Shown: positions 7,913-17,097 of the stretch, piece after piece
How positions within the stretch are numbered: position 1 is the first letter of the stretch
How the letters are laid out: each line of letters opens with the position of its first letter
Source of the DNA: a virus
IMG/VR virus record: IMGVR_UViG_3300028920_000055
Coordinates: 26,052-90,051 of that record
Strand: one strand, 5' to 3'
Length of the DNA: 64,000 nt
Made by a program: the position numbers and the translations under genes
Notes under the pieces: model-generated
Databases searched by the model: none
The model's input: the letters and a program-made list of their open reading frames with translations, nothing else
What the model was told of the DNA's origin: nothing

Positions 7913-9052
7913 ATGACTGTCGGGAATAAAGATCAAGCCTTTCGGCATGCTAAGACACCTGAACAGTTGCGTGCTGAGTTAGAGCCACCTGAAGAAATAC
8001 TGGCACTTCGCAAGAATGTAAAAGATTTGCGCGGTAAAATGACGCAAATGCGGAGCGAATATGGTAGGGTGAAAGAATTGATCCAAGAAGCCGCTTATGA
8101 AATGCCTGTACACAAAGCCGCCGATAGATATTATACACCACCCAAAGGTGGCCGAAAAGTTGAATCTCCGTGTATGGTTGTACAACATCGTACCGATGAT
8201 CATTATGGAGCGGTACAATTGCCGGAAGAAATCGAGTTTTTTGGCAATTACAGTCCTGACATTTTTAAAGAGCGGATTTTTGGCACTCTTGTACCGAAAT
8301 TTGTGGATTGGATCGAAAACAAGAGAAAATCCTACATCATTGATGAATGTGTAATCATCGCAACAGGCGATATGATCTCTGGAGACATCCAGAGATTGTA
8401 TGTAACCAATGCCTTCCCCTCTCCTGTGCAAGCTGTACAGGCTGGTCATTATTTCGGTGAATATGTGGCCAATCTTTCTCCCCATTTCAAAAAAATAAGA
8501 GTGGAATGGATCTGTGCTGACAATCATGGTCGCTTGACCACTCTACCTCAATCTCGTGAGGAAGGCTATAACTCTTGGAATTATGTTGTAGGAGAATTTG
8601 CCAAATCTTCTTTGCGTGATCACGATAATGTAGAATTTAACATCTATCCAATGTATCAAAAAGTGATAGATGTTGTTGGCTGGAAATATCTGTCGATGCA
8701 CGGCCATCAGATAAAAGGTTGGGCTGGATTTCCTTATTATGGATTGGAACGAAAAGCCGCCCGTGAAGCCATTAAACGTATAAAATCAAGACATCAAATG
8801 TATAGATGGGAAGATTATCTGTTTGACAAAGTGTTGATAGGTCATTATCATGCTCCCCTTAATCATCCTGTTTATATGGTTGGTGGAAGTGTAAGTGGTA
8901 CAGACGCTTATGATCATAAAGATGGGCGTCATGCCGGAGCCTCTCAAACTTCTTGGATGGTACACCCCAAGCACGGCGAGTTTGATTGGTTGGCATTTAA
9001 TTTGATGGAGAGGGAGGCGCAGGATGTCACAATTCAGACTGAAGCTGCATAA
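7913..9052 (+). CDS. calcineurin-like metallophosphoesterase
   Basis: The 379-residue protein carries the metallophosphoesterase motifs in order: DDHYG (D-x-H-x-G, about residue 95), TGDMISGD (about 151), DNHGR (the Asn-His pair, about 203), HGHQ (about 263) and GHYHAP (about 309). A coiled-coil-like region covers residues 25-65. Family members hydrolyse phosphodiesters using two metal ions; DNA end-processing nuclease and cyclic nucleotide phosphodiesterase are both possible. The SD is GAGGTGATAAA. The next gene overlaps by 29 bases, suggesting a coupled partner. Confidence 0.88.
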   Translation: MTVGNKDQAFRHAKTPEQLRAELEPPEEILALRKNVKDLRGKMTQMRSEYGRVKELIQEAAYEMPVHKAADRYYTPPKGGRKVESPCMVVQHRTDDHYGAVQLPEEIEFFGNYSPDIFKERIFGTLVPKFVDWIENKRKSYIIDECVIIATGDMISGDIQRLYVTNAFPSPVQAVQAGHYFGEYVANLSPHFKKIRVEWICADNHGRLTTLPQSREEGYNSWNYVVGEFAKSSLRDHDNVEFNIYPMYQKVIDVVGWKYLSMHGHQIKGWAGFPYYGLERKAAREAIKRIKSRHQMYRWEDYLFDKVLIGHYHAPLNHPVYMVGGSVSGTDAYDHKDGRHAGASQTSWMVHPKHGEFDWLAFNLMEREAQDVTIQTEAA

Positions 9053-9485
9053 TTACAATCCAGAGAAAGCAGAAAGATTGTTAAAGCTGATTGAGTATAT
9101 TCAGCAGCATCCAACAATCGGAAGGGATAGACTTATGAATGAGACAGGCGCGAATCAATCGGAAGCCAAAGCGGCATTGCAGGAATTCAAAGCATCCGCC
9201 GAAAAAGAAGACAAGCAAGGCCGATTTCGAAGAGCCATTGATGTTAACAAATTTCTTGAAGACAATGATCCCAAGCGGATATTAAGAAGGGGATTGAAAG
9301 AGATCAATGGCAAAATCATTATCGACAATGATTTTCGAATCGCTCTTGGTATTTCTTCAGATAATTGGAGATCATTGAGAGAAGCAGAAGAATTTCTCGA
9401 TTATCAAATTACAATCAAACAGAAGAGGTATTGGGGTTGGCCAGAGGATTTGAAACGGCTCCAAGATTCTCTACAGATAATCTAA
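9024..9485 (+). CDS. putative winged-helix DNA-binding protein
   Basis: The 153-residue protein has an N-terminal helix-turn-helix-like region (about residues 14-55: KLIEYIQQHPTIGRDRLMNE followed by a recognition-helix-like segment) and a charged remainder. GAGGGAGGCG precedes the ATG. It overlaps the metallophosphoesterase and lies about 0.9 kb before the large terminase, so a small terminase or regulator role is possible. No family is firmly recognised. Confidence 0.65.
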   Translation: MSQFRLKLHNYNPEKAERLLKLIEYIQQHPTIGRDRLMNETGANQSEAKAALQEFKASAEKEDKQGRFRRAIDVNKFLEDNDPKRILRRGLKEINGKIIIDNDFRIALGISSDNWRSLREAEEFLDYQITIKQKRYWGWPEDLKRLQDSLQII

Positions 9486-9497
9486 GGGATTGCCAGA

Positions 9498-9890
9498 ATG
9501 GACACGGAAAAACGTAGACAAAGGGTCACTCTTTCCACCGAAATTCTCGATGTGTTAAGAGAAAGTCGAGATACTTATGTGGAATTCGGTGAACTTCAAG
9601 CAAGCAATAATCAAGAGCTTAAAGCCATTAACAATAAGTTAGGAGATATTAGAATTCAATTTGATAATGGTTTTAAGAAAGAGATTGTAAATGCTCTCAA
9701 AAAACATACACAAGAACATTGCGATATAATGTGTCAATTGATTGAGCAAAATAGCAAGTTGCTATTTTGGCGAATTATTGGTTCAATAACAGCAGTAGCA
9801 ATAGTGTTAGCACTTGTCGTTCAACTTATACTTGCACTAAATGGCATACCTATTCAAGACTCGCCTGTCAATGTAGGAGGATTACAATGA
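9498..9890 (+). CDS. tail-anchored membrane protein with coiled coil
   Basis: The 130-residue protein has a charged, coiled-coil-like region (residues 20-90) and one strong membrane helix near the C-terminus (about 92-116, WRIIGSITAVAIVLALVVQL), then a short tail. The plan resembles XhlA-type haemolysin or lysis accessory proteins, but it is too generic for a firm call. Its TGA overlaps the ATG of the next, lipoprotein-like gene, so the two membrane-directed proteins are probably made together; a spanin-like pair is conceivable. Confidence 0.65.
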   Translation: MDTEKRRQRVTLSTEILDVLRESRDTYVEFGELQASNNQELKAINNKLGDIRIQFDNGFKKEIVNALKKHTQEHCDIMCQLIEQNSKLLFWRIIGSITAVAIVLALVVQLILALNGIPIQDSPVNVGGLQ

Positions 9891-10360
9891 AATATGGGAT
9901 TCTTATTCTTTTATTGCTAATCAGTAGCTGTTATTGTTACGGCTCTGAATGGCAAGTTCCGGCTTTTAATGATTCGAGCCAATGGTTTTTCCCAGCAACC
10001 AAAGATACCATCAAGGTGCTTTGGTTGCAACCTATGGAGACTGATATAGGTAGTTACACCTTGTATTTTACGGAAATACCTGACACATTAGTTGCCGGAG
10101 ATTCTCTTACATTTGCTCCAAAGTTTTCAGAATCTTGGTATGATTGGGAGACTGGTGTGTCTCACAATAGCCAATTGTATTGGGCCAAGATTATTGAAAT
10201 CGAGCTGAATGTAAATAAGTTCATGGCCAATTTAACAGCAATTGATCATGATGGTAATGAAAGTCCACCGAGTGATCCTGTGTGGATGAATGTAAAGGCT
10301 ACACCAGAAGATTATACACCAAGATCACTCACAATCATCATTTACAAATATAAACCGTAA
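9887..10360 (+). CDS. secreted lipoprotein with FN3-like domain
   Basis: The 157-residue protein starts with a hydrophobic signal (ILILLLLISSC) ending in a lipobox-like ISSC with Cys15, followed by a beta-rich domain with fibronectin type III features (DHDGNESPPSDPVW near the end). I start at 9887, where GTAGGAGGATTAC gives a strong SD and the ATG overlaps the previous stop; the frame is open further upstream but without a site. It should be exported and possibly lipid-anchored. Candidate roles are outer spanin, superinfection-exclusion lipoprotein or surface adhesin. Confidence 0.7.
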   Translation: MKYGILILLLLISSCYCYGSEWQVPAFNDSSQWFFPATKDTIKVLWLQPMETDIGSYTLYFTEIPDTLVAGDSLTFAPKFSESWYDWETGVSHNSQLYWAKIIEIELNVNKFMANLTAIDHDGNESPPSDPVWMNVKATPEDYTPRSLTIIIYKYKP

Positions 10361-10361
10361 A

Positions 10362-12170
10362 ATGCCGCCGAAAAAAGACAATGATGAAAATGCCGAAGTA
10401 GCCTATTTAACAGGGCTTTCAAAAGCATTTAATCAGCCTAATGATTACAGAAAAACGGCTGATGGTGATATTATCACGAGTCATGCTGGTGTTGTGGACG
10501 CTGGGCTTGATTCTTATGATGATATTTGGAAAGTAAAGCCGCCATCTGTCACAACTTTTTTCGGCACATTTGATTCAGATCCAAAGGATGCTTGGTTTTA
10601 TGAGCCTTTATATCCAATACAACAGGATTTTGTAGAAGAAATGATGGGAGAAAATCCTCTTGTATGGAATATTAAATATGATGAAGGTCACGCCTTTTGG
10701 GGGAAAGGTGGCGGTAAAGATCGAACGATTGCAAAAATGTTAATATATGTAATTGTGAAATTACTTTGTATGCATAATCCACAAAAGGGGTTGGAAAAAT
10801 ATGTTGGTGAAGGTACATTGGGACATGACTGTCCTATCGATATTGCTAATGTATCTAAAGATCAGATACAGGCTAAAGATGTGTTTTTCAAAAATTTTAA
10901 GGGAATACTTAAAAATGTACGAAATCCAGAAACAGGAAAAAATTTCTTTGTAGAGCAAGGTGTGGATATTCGAGAGGGACACGATGTACAAACTACAAAT
11001 GTACAGTTCCCTCATAATATTGCTTGTCACTCCCTTAATAGTAAACAATACGCCGGAGAGGGTTTGACTTTGTTCCTTGTAGTTGCTGATGAGATTGGAG
11101 CATCTCCTACGATAAAGGTGCGGAGTCAATTAACAAGTATCAGAGAAACACTTGACTCTCGTTTTCCAAAAGTTGGGAAATTGATGTTGCTTTCTTTTAA
11201 ATACGAGCTTAACTGTGCTATGAGTATCGAGTATAAACTTGGCTTGAAAGATAAAAGAGTGTATTCCTCCAAAGCTGCAACTTGGGAAGTCAATCCTAAG
11301 AAGCACAAAAAGAATTACAAGCGTCATTATGAGAGGAATCCAGAAAAAGCCAAGATGACATTCGAGTGTGAAGATCCAGCTGATGCTGGAGGTGGATATA
11401 TAAAGCGAACATATATTATTCCGTGGAATTTAACTACCGAACAAAATCCTTTTATTGGAGAAACAATAACTACCAATTCTATTCTTTCGGTACAATTTAA
11501 AGAGTGGTTTTGGAATAAAATCGGAACCACACCTTGCGCTATTCATGTTGATTTAGCGAAAGGTGCTGTGGAAGAAGGTCAAGATTGTGCCGGGATTGCC
11601 ATGAGCCATCCGGTACTATTAAACAGACGTATTCATCCCAAGATTTCAAGTTTTTTGGAATCTATGGGTTTTGAAATATCTGAATCCGATACTAAGGCAC
11701 TTAAAAAAGGAATTGTGTTTGATTTTTATCTTCAATTAACGGCTCCACAAGGTGGAGAAATTCCTTTTGCTGATATTATTACATTTATAGCCGGATTGAA
11801 AACAAAAGGTGTAAATGTATTTAAGGTGACTTATGATGGTTGGCAAAGTGTCGGAGAAATTCAACGTATTAACAATCTTGGTATTTTAGCCGATAATCTA
11901 TCCGTTGACAGAGATACAGGCCCATATGATACTTTAGTAGATTTATTGTATTTAGGGCTTGCTCGTGGATATTTTCATCCAATTCTTTTTCGTGAATTAA
12001 AAGAATTGGAGAAATTAGAAAATGGTAAGATTGATCACCCTGAAATGTCTTGGCAAAGATTGGAAGAAGAAGGATATGAACTTGGATCCAAAGACGTTTC
12101 AGATTCTGTTGCTGGTTCGTGTTTTACTTCAATAAAAGAAATTCCAATAACAAGTGGTATTGTATTCTAA
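10362..12170 (+). CDS. terL: terminase large subunit
   Basis: The 602-residue packaging motor ATPase/nuclease. The P-loop is WGKGGGKDRT (about residues 113-122), with Walker B LFLVVADE (about 238-245). The C-terminal RNase H-like nuclease has Asp residues in HVDLAKG (about 395), VTYDGWQS (about 490) and KDVSDS (about 578). It pumps DNA into the prohead through the portal and cuts the concatemer. There is no obvious SD, so translation may be coupled to the lipoprotein gene ending one base upstream. The long N-terminal lead (about 110 residues before the P-loop) is normal for this group. Packaging mode (cos or pac) cannot be read here. Confidence 0.93.
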   Translation: MPPKKDNDENAEVAYLTGLSKAFNQPNDYRKTADGDIITSHAGVVDAGLDSYDDIWKVKPPSVTTFFGTFDSDPKDAWFYEPLYPIQQDFVEEMMGENPLVWNIKYDEGHAFWGKGGGKDRTIAKMLIYVIVKLLCMHNPQKGLEKYVGEGTLGHDCPIDIANVSKDQIQAKDVFFKNFKGILKNVRNPETGKNFFVEQGVDIREGHDVQTTNVQFPHNIACHSLNSKQYAGEGLTLFLVVADEIGASPTIKVRSQLTSIRETLDSRFPKVGKLMLLSFKYELNCAMSIEYKLGLKDKRVYSSKAATWEVNPKKHKKNYKRHYERNPEKAKMTFECEDPADAGGGYIKRTYIIPWNLTTEQNPFIGETITTNSILSVQFKEWFWNKIGTTPCAIHVDLAKGAVEEGQDCAGIAMSHPVLLNRRIHPKISSFLESMGFEISESDTKALKKGIVFDFYLQLTAPQGGEIPFADIITFIAGLKTKGVNVFKVTYDGWQSVGEIQRINNLGILADNLSVDRDTGPYDTLVDLLYLGLARGYFHPILFRELKELEKLENGKIDHPEMSWQRLEEEGYELGSKDVSDSVAGSCFTSIKEIPITSGIVF

Positions 12171-12180
12171 GGAGGATGTT

Positions 12181-12477
12181 ATGATACTCTCAACAGGAAA
12201 GTGTTACAAGTACAAAGATAAGTTGTATCATCTTGTCGGAGTGGATCCTGGTCCAAGAGATATTGGTTATCTCAAAGATCCAGCCGCCAAAGACAACCGA
12301 AAGTGGCATGTAAGGGTAAAGTTATCGCTGTTGGAGCCCATCGATGAAGACAAGTTGTCTCTTTATTTGAAAGAAAAACACTTGCGTCCAGTGATTATGG
12401 ACAAAGAAGATGAGGCGGCTTGGAAGAAATATCTCGCCGAATTGAGAGGCGACAAGGACATCATAAATGAATTCTAA
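12181..12477 (+). CDS. hypothetical protein
   Basis: The 98-residue protein is charged, with an SH3-like beta pattern at the N-terminus (KCYKYKDKLYHLVGVDPG) and a helical C-terminus. I start at the ATG at 12181 because AAGGAGG lies just upstream, overlapping the terminase stop. It sits between terminase and portal, a common place for small head genes, but I do not recognise it. Confidence 0.7.
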   Translation: MILSTGKCYKYKDKLYHLVGVDPGPRDIGYLKDPAAKDNRKWHVRVKLSLLEPIDEDKLSLYLKEKHLRPVIMDKEDEAAWKKYLAELRGDKDIINEF

Positions 12478-12490
12478 GGGGGAAATTACA

Positions 12491-12928
12491 ATGAGGGAAA
12501 GCGCAATAGCAACTGCCGGAGATGTAATATCCGGGATTGTTGATAGGATTGATGCTGAAAAAAAGCATCCGCCCGGATGTCAATGTACAGAGTGCGTTGA
12601 AAGTATGTTTACTGGAAACATTGAACGCATCAAAGGCGGTAATGGGGATTTGGATGAAAATCAAGAGCTGCTTAAACAAAGCCTTGAAACAGACGAAAAA
12701 GAGAGGGAGTTGGCCAATAAAAAGGCAATTGAAGGAGAAGGCAACAATAAATTGGCCAATTTCTCTCATATTATGAATGTCATTCTTGTCTATTTTACGG
12801 CTTCTGGAATTATGATCGCCGGTTTAAGTATGCTCGTAACATTGATTATTAATCCAACAATCCAGACCAGTTTAGCTCATGCTGTAACTATGATTGTGTT
12901 AGGCATCATCAATGAGAGGATCAAATAA
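12491..12928 (+). CDS. membrane protein with Cys motif
   Basis: The 145-residue protein has an N-terminal soluble part with a CQCTEC cluster (around residue 31), a charged coiled-coil-like middle, and two hydrophobic segments near the C-terminus (about 97-121 and 125-140). The start at 12491 follows AAGGGGGAAATTAC; the upstream ATG at 12467 overlaps the previous gene without a clear SD. It overlaps the portal start by one base. Membrane location is likely; function is unknown. Confidence 0.65.
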   Translation: MRESAIATAGDVISGIVDRIDAEKKHPPGCQCTECVESMFTGNIERIKGGNGDLDENQELLKQSLETDEKERELANKKAIEGEGNNKLANFSHIMNVILVYFTASGIMIAGLSMLVTLIINPTIQTSLAHAVTMIVLGIINERIK

Positions 12929-14508
12929 TGAGTTTAGGATTTAACAAAGCGTTTACAATAGATGTTTCTACTGATCCTGCAACTCGAAAGGGCAAACTGG
13001 ATAGCTCTGAGTTTTTACAGGGTGGTGCTGGAGTAGGTATTTATGGTGGTGGAAGAAGATTGGAAGGTGGAGATACTCCCAGCAAAGTGATGGTGACTGA
13101 GCTTGATTTTCCCACTATGGAAGCTATGTATCACGGAAACGTATGGGTACGTGCTTGCATTGATAAAATAGTGAGAAGAGCCACCGCCGTAAAGCCAATG
13201 TTACGTCCCATTCTTAGAAAGCCTACAGAAAAGCCTAATCGTGTACAAAGAAAGAGAATGGATCAAATCGAACAACTATTGGCTGTTCCAAACGATATGC
13301 AGGAATCCCACGAAAGCATCCTAAAGAAGATTTTTACAGATGTATTAATTTGGGATGCCGCTGGTTTGGAGCTGGTTGGAGACAATTCCGAAATAGATGA
13401 GATATATGCTGTAAGCGGTGATACAATTCGAAAGAATGTGGATGAAAGGGGGATTTTTCGAAGCCAAAGCAGAGCCTATATCCAAAAAGAGAATTATACG
13501 GGCAAAACAGTGGCTTCTTTTGCTGCTGACGAATTGTGTTACTTTATGCAATATCCAAGAGCAAAACGGGTGTACGGATTTTCTCCACTTGAATCTCTGC
13601 GTCAAACTGTAACATCTGAATTGTATGCCGCAGAATTCAATAAAAATCGATTCGTCAACGATGCCACGCCAAGATTTGCAATGATGTTCGAGAATCTTGG
13701 AATGGGACAAGGTGAACCGGCTATCAAAAGATTACGTCAATGGTGGGATCAAGAATTGAAAGGTAAACCCCACCGACCTATTCTTATTGGTTCCGAAAAT
13801 GGTCAGATTAAATTCGAAAAAATTGGTCTGACCAATGAAGATATGCAATTCCAAGAATATTCTCGTTGGCTTCTTTCAAAGATTATGGCCGTTTATCACA
13901 TGCAAGCCGCCGTTCTTGGAGTAATCGAAATAAATCAAGGTCGCATCAATGCATCTTATCAAGAGGAACAATTCAAAAAAGATGCTTTGCGCCCATTGTT
14001 ACAGATGTATTCTAATCAATTTAACACTCTTCTCATCTGGTCAAATAGTAATTTAGGATATAACGATATTTATTTGACTTGGGAAGGATTAGATGCTCTG
14101 GATAGATTGGCGGAAGCCGAAATACACGAAATATATTTGCGATATGGAGTGTTTACCATTAATATGGTATTGAAAGAATTGGGTATGGAATCTGTTCCTT
14201 GGGGAGATGTTCCATACTTGCTTAATCAAATGCTCCCAATCGAAATGCATCCGGAAGAAAAGCGCGAAACAGAGCCGGGACGTAAGCCTGGTGAAAAGCC
14301 TGAGCTATCCGAAACAACTTATGTTGACGAGAACGGAAAGCTCAATGTGGAGAAATGGTTAAGAGCCGGATTGACGAAAGGTGGGCTTATTCCAACAGGT
14401 TTGGAACGAGTGGAGAAGAGTGAATTGAAAGAAGCCATTTCTCGAATCAAACGAAATAGACAACAAATAAGATCGGCTAAAGTCATTGATTTCACGGAGT
14501 TGGAATAA
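12928..14508 (+). CDS. portal protein (HK97-type)
   Basis: The 526-residue protein matches the phage portal family in length and position. Typical features are the N-terminal VWVRACIDKIVRRA helix (about residue 71), a central Gly/Phe-rich clip and wing region (RVYGFSPLESL, about 213) and the C-terminal QYSRWLL-type segment followed by AVLGV and a helical crown. Twelve copies form the DNA channel at the head vertex and bind terminase and the connector proteins. It starts by overlapping the previous gene; the C-terminal 60 residues are charged and may bind scaffold. Confidence 0.9.
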   Translation: MSLGFNKAFTIDVSTDPATRKGKLDSSEFLQGGAGVGIYGGGRRLEGGDTPSKVMVTELDFPTMEAMYHGNVWVRACIDKIVRRATAVKPMLRPILRKPTEKPNRVQRKRMDQIEQLLAVPNDMQESHESILKKIFTDVLIWDAAGLELVGDNSEIDEIYAVSGDTIRKNVDERGIFRSQSRAYIQKENYTGKTVASFAADELCYFMQYPRAKRVYGFSPLESLRQTVTSELYAAEFNKNRFVNDATPRFAMMFENLGMGQGEPAIKRLRQWWDQELKGKPHRPILIGSENGQIKFEKIGLTNEDMQFQEYSRWLLSKIMAVYHMQAAVLGVIEINQGRINASYQEEQFKKDALRPLLQMYSNQFNTLLIWSNSNLGYNDIYLTWEGLDALDRLAEAEIHEIYLRYGVFTINMVLKELGMESVPWGDVPYLLNQMLPIEMHPEEKRETEPGRKPGEKPELSETTYVDENGKLNVEKWLRAGLTKGGLIPTGLERVEKSELKEAISRIKRNRQQIRSAKVIDFTELE

Positions 14509-14532
14509 AACAACTCTAATAAGTTTGTAAAG

Positions 14533-14560
14533 TTGTCTTAGCTCTTTTAAATGTTATAAA
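14533..14560 (+). promoter_or_regulatory. candidate promoter upstream of the capsid operon
   Basis: In the 103-base AT-rich gap after the portal gene, TTGTCT and TATAAA are spaced by 16 bases. TTTGTAAAG (14524-14532) lies just before and resembles the TTTGTAAAATA box seen at 3610 and 28991. The position, directly before protease, scaffold and capsid genes, is sensible for a strong promoter, but the match is not decisive. Confidence 0.4.
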
Positions 14561-14611
14561 TTTTAATTATATTATAATCGTTATAAGTTAACTGCTCATA
14601 AGGGAACAAGG

Positions 14612-16309
14612 ATGCCTTACAGTTATCCCAACAATATACCATCTTGGGCTAAGAATCTGCCAACAGGTGCTCAGAAAAAGGCAATTTCTGCTTTTAATTC
14701 TGTTTTAAGGGACAATGGAACAGAAGAAGAAGCAAGAATAGCCGCTTGGGCAAATGTTAGGCGCGATTATAAAAAGTCTGGTGGTAAATGGGTGAAGAAA
14801 ACTTTTTCAATCCAGATTGATGACATCGTCACCTTGGACGAGTTGACAGATGACATCTTGGAGTTACCTGGTAAGTTACCCGTTGTCTGGATGAAATTGT
14901 TTAATGGCCTGGTTGAGAAACAAGTAAGTGTCCCCCTTGCGAGACAGAAGGTATGGGAAAGCATTAAAAAGTATGTGTATCAAACAAGGGATGGCAGTTG
15001 GAAATTCAAAAAACTGTTACCCGCCGAACGAATACTTTTTAATGACACGAACAAAGAGAGGGTTCCAAAGATGCTGATCTTTAAACAGTCAAATTCCAAA
15101 GATGGCCTCTTCAAAATGTTCATTCCTTTCCAAAAGGGTGTACAAACTGACCCCACTGGGAAAAAATTCTTGAAGGGCATCGCTTCTGGTAATTGGGTTG
15201 ATCGAGAATCCGATCAGATCATGCCCACTTTTATCAAGAAAATGCACAGTGTGGCTATTGGAAAGCCTGTCTTTGTAGATCACAAAAGAGATCAGGATCA
15301 CTTAATCGGAAGTGTTGTAAAGTCAGATGGTGATGATGACAAGTTCATTCCCACCACTGAACTTGAAGATGCTTTCGATAAGGAAAACCAAGAGGGCAAC
15401 ATACAAGTATCCACTCTCTTGAAAAGAATGGATAGGGGAATTAAATTTGCCTATTCCATTGGCGGTAGAATAACCAAAGCCGCAAAAGTTTGGCGCGAAG
15501 ATTTGAAAAAATTTGTGCGTCAAATTTACGATGGAGAGTTGTACGAAGTAAGTGTTGTTCCTGTTGGCGCCCTTCCTGGTTCCGATGTAGTCATGTTTTC
15601 CAAAAATCTCACTGACGAAATGTTCGAAAAAGATGAGTTGGACGAGGAATTCGAACAACTTATGAAGAGTGCTGGTGTGGACATCTCTAAGATCGAAGGA
15701 GATGTGGAGGTTCCTGTCATTGGGAGAATGGAAGAAGATGATTACTTTTGGCTTGATTTTGATAAGGCTGTTGACGCTTTTTCCGATCTAAGTATGGATC
15801 AACCCAAAGTCGAGGATGTTGATGTAGATTCCTTGTCAAAAGAGTGTTTCATACTACAGAAGAGCAAAAGATTCCCTTACAAATTTAATGACAATGAAAG
15901 TGGGGAGAATCTGTTACATCTTGGATTGCTTGACAAGTCTTTCCAAGAAGCTCACGATCAAGCCAAACATGATTCAGAAGCCAAGCTGGCTTATGAGTTA
16001 ATAAATGGTATCCGCAAGACTCTCGGCATCAAGGACAAATATTACAATTTCATCGATTTTCGGAAACTGTTGGTTGGCACAATCGGAGAAGCCATTGAGG
16101 CTCGTCAAGCAAGACAGAGGCTTTACGATGTGTTTGACGAATTCAACAGTTCTGTTTATCAAGTCATTTGGTCGGATGCATCTGTAGCCGAAAAGAAATC
16201 GGATATTGATGGATTGGCGGATCAATTGAAGAATGAGATTGATGAATTGTCGGTCGCTATGTCGCAAGAGGTTGTGGTTGCCATGAAATCGCTATCTGTT
16301 AAGGAGTAA
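14612..16309 (+). CDS. ChaB-domain prohead protease fusion
   Basis: The 565-residue protein has three parts. Residues 1-65 form a ChaB-like domain (SWAKNLPTGAQKKAISAFNS then AAWANVRRDYKK and a GGKW end). Residues about 170-330 form an HK97-type prohead protease (S78 fold), with VDH near 222 and the nucleophile context FAYSIGGR near 279, ending in ELYEVSVVPVGALPGS. The remaining 230 residues are acidic and helical and may act as a delta or scaffold-like region removed at maturation. The enzyme cleaves capsid and scaffold proteins inside the prohead. ChaB fusions to such proteases are known in some phages. Confidence 0.87.
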   Translation: MPYSYPNNIPSWAKNLPTGAQKKAISAFNSVLRDNGTEEEARIAAWANVRRDYKKSGGKWVKKTFSIQIDDIVTLDELTDDILELPGKLPVVWMKLFNGLVEKQVSVPLARQKVWESIKKYVYQTRDGSWKFKKLLPAERILFNDTNKERVPKMLIFKQSNSKDGLFKMFIPFQKGVQTDPTGKKFLKGIASGNWVDRESDQIMPTFIKKMHSVAIGKPVFVDHKRDQDHLIGSVVKSDGDDDKFIPTTELEDAFDKENQEGNIQVSTLLKRMDRGIKFAYSIGGRITKAAKVWREDLKKFVRQIYDGELYEVSVVPVGALPGSDVVMFSKNLTDEMFEKDELDEEFEQLMKSAGVDISKIEGDVEVPVIGRMEEDDYFWLDFDKAVDAFSDLSMDQPKVEDVDVDSLSKECFILQKSKRFPYKFNDNESGENLLHLGLLDKSFQEAHDQAKHDSEAKLAYELINGIRKTLGIKDKYYNFIDFRKLLVGTIGEAIEARQARQRLYDVFDEFNSSVYQVIWSDASVAEKKSDIDGLADQLKNEIDELSVAMSQEVVVAMKSLSVKE

Positions 16310-16314
16310 TTACA

Positions 16315-17046
16315 ATGCCGAAGCAAAAGATTGCCGGTAAGAAGATCACCAAAACAGCAGACGAAGCCATCAACAAGATGCTGGAAAGTATCGCTGATGA
16401 GGCTTTGGGAAAGAGTGCCGATGATGGTGACGATGAGGAATATGTCACCATGGATCAGTTGGAAGAGTTCGGCAAGGGTCTGCTGAAACAGGTGCTTGAT
16501 GGAACAAAAGAGAAATTCGATGGTATCGAAAAGACTCTGAAAGCCATCAAGGACAGCGTGACCGATCAAACCGATGGTGATGAAGAGGATGATGAAGAGG
16601 ATGAGAAGATCAACAAGAAAGCCAAGAAGTCCAAGTCCAAGGACAAGAAGGAGCTGAACAAGTCCAAGGATGAAGACGATGAAGATGAGGATGAAGACGA
16701 GGATGATGAGGATTGGGATGAAAAGGACAAGTCCTCCAAGAAGATCAAGAAGTCCAAGGACAAGAACAAGTCCAAGGATGAGGATGATGAGGATGAAGAC
16801 ACAGCTATCGAAAAGGCTGTGGAGAAAGTTCTTACCAAGGCACTTGGAAAAGGCGTTTCCGGTCGCAAGAGCCATGTCGTTGTCGATGGAAAGTTGGTGA
16901 AGTCTGTTGACGGCGAAGTGCCTGAAAATGCTGTAACAATCGATGTTGATAACATCGATATGGAAGATTGGAACGCTCTGCCTGAAGAGACGAGGAACAA
17001 GATCGTTGCTCGTGAATTCAAAGAGCGAATGTTTGGTTCCAAATAA
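16315..17046 (+). CDS. acidic scaffold-like protein
   Basis: The 243-residue protein lies between protease and major capsid protein, the normal site of a scaffolding gene. It has a helical N-terminal part, a long low-complexity centre of alternating Asp/Glu and Lys/Ser blocks (about residues 80-165), and a folded-looking C-terminus with a Val/Asp-rich segment. Scaffolds direct prohead assembly and are then digested or lost. The low-complexity region resembles that of the protein at 54722-55495. Codon use is more GC-rich than in most neighbours, like the capsid gene, which suggests high expression. Confidence 0.7.
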   Translation: MPKQKIAGKKITKTADEAINKMLESIADEALGKSADDGDDEEYVTMDQLEEFGKGLLKQVLDGTKEKFDGIEKTLKAIKDSVTDQTDGDEEDDEEDEKINKKAKKSKSKDKKELNKSKDEDDEDEDEDEDDEDWDEKDKSSKKIKKSKDKNKSKDEDDEDEDTAIEKAVEKVLTKALGKGVSGRKSHVVVDGKLVKSVDGEVPENAVTIDVDNIDMEDWNALPEETRNKIVAREFKERMFGSK

Positions 17047-17097
17047 TCTGGCTGCGGCCAGCACGGATATACTCGAACTGTGATGGAGGATGTAGTC

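Noticed and set aside
16670-16900. Second + frame with Met/Arg repeats in the scaffold gene
   Set aside because: Same artefact of GAT/GAG repeats.
17048-17061. CTGGC-TGCG-GCCAG hairpin between scaffold and capsid genes
   Set aside because: Only 5 bp, no T-run; may pause but not called as terminator.
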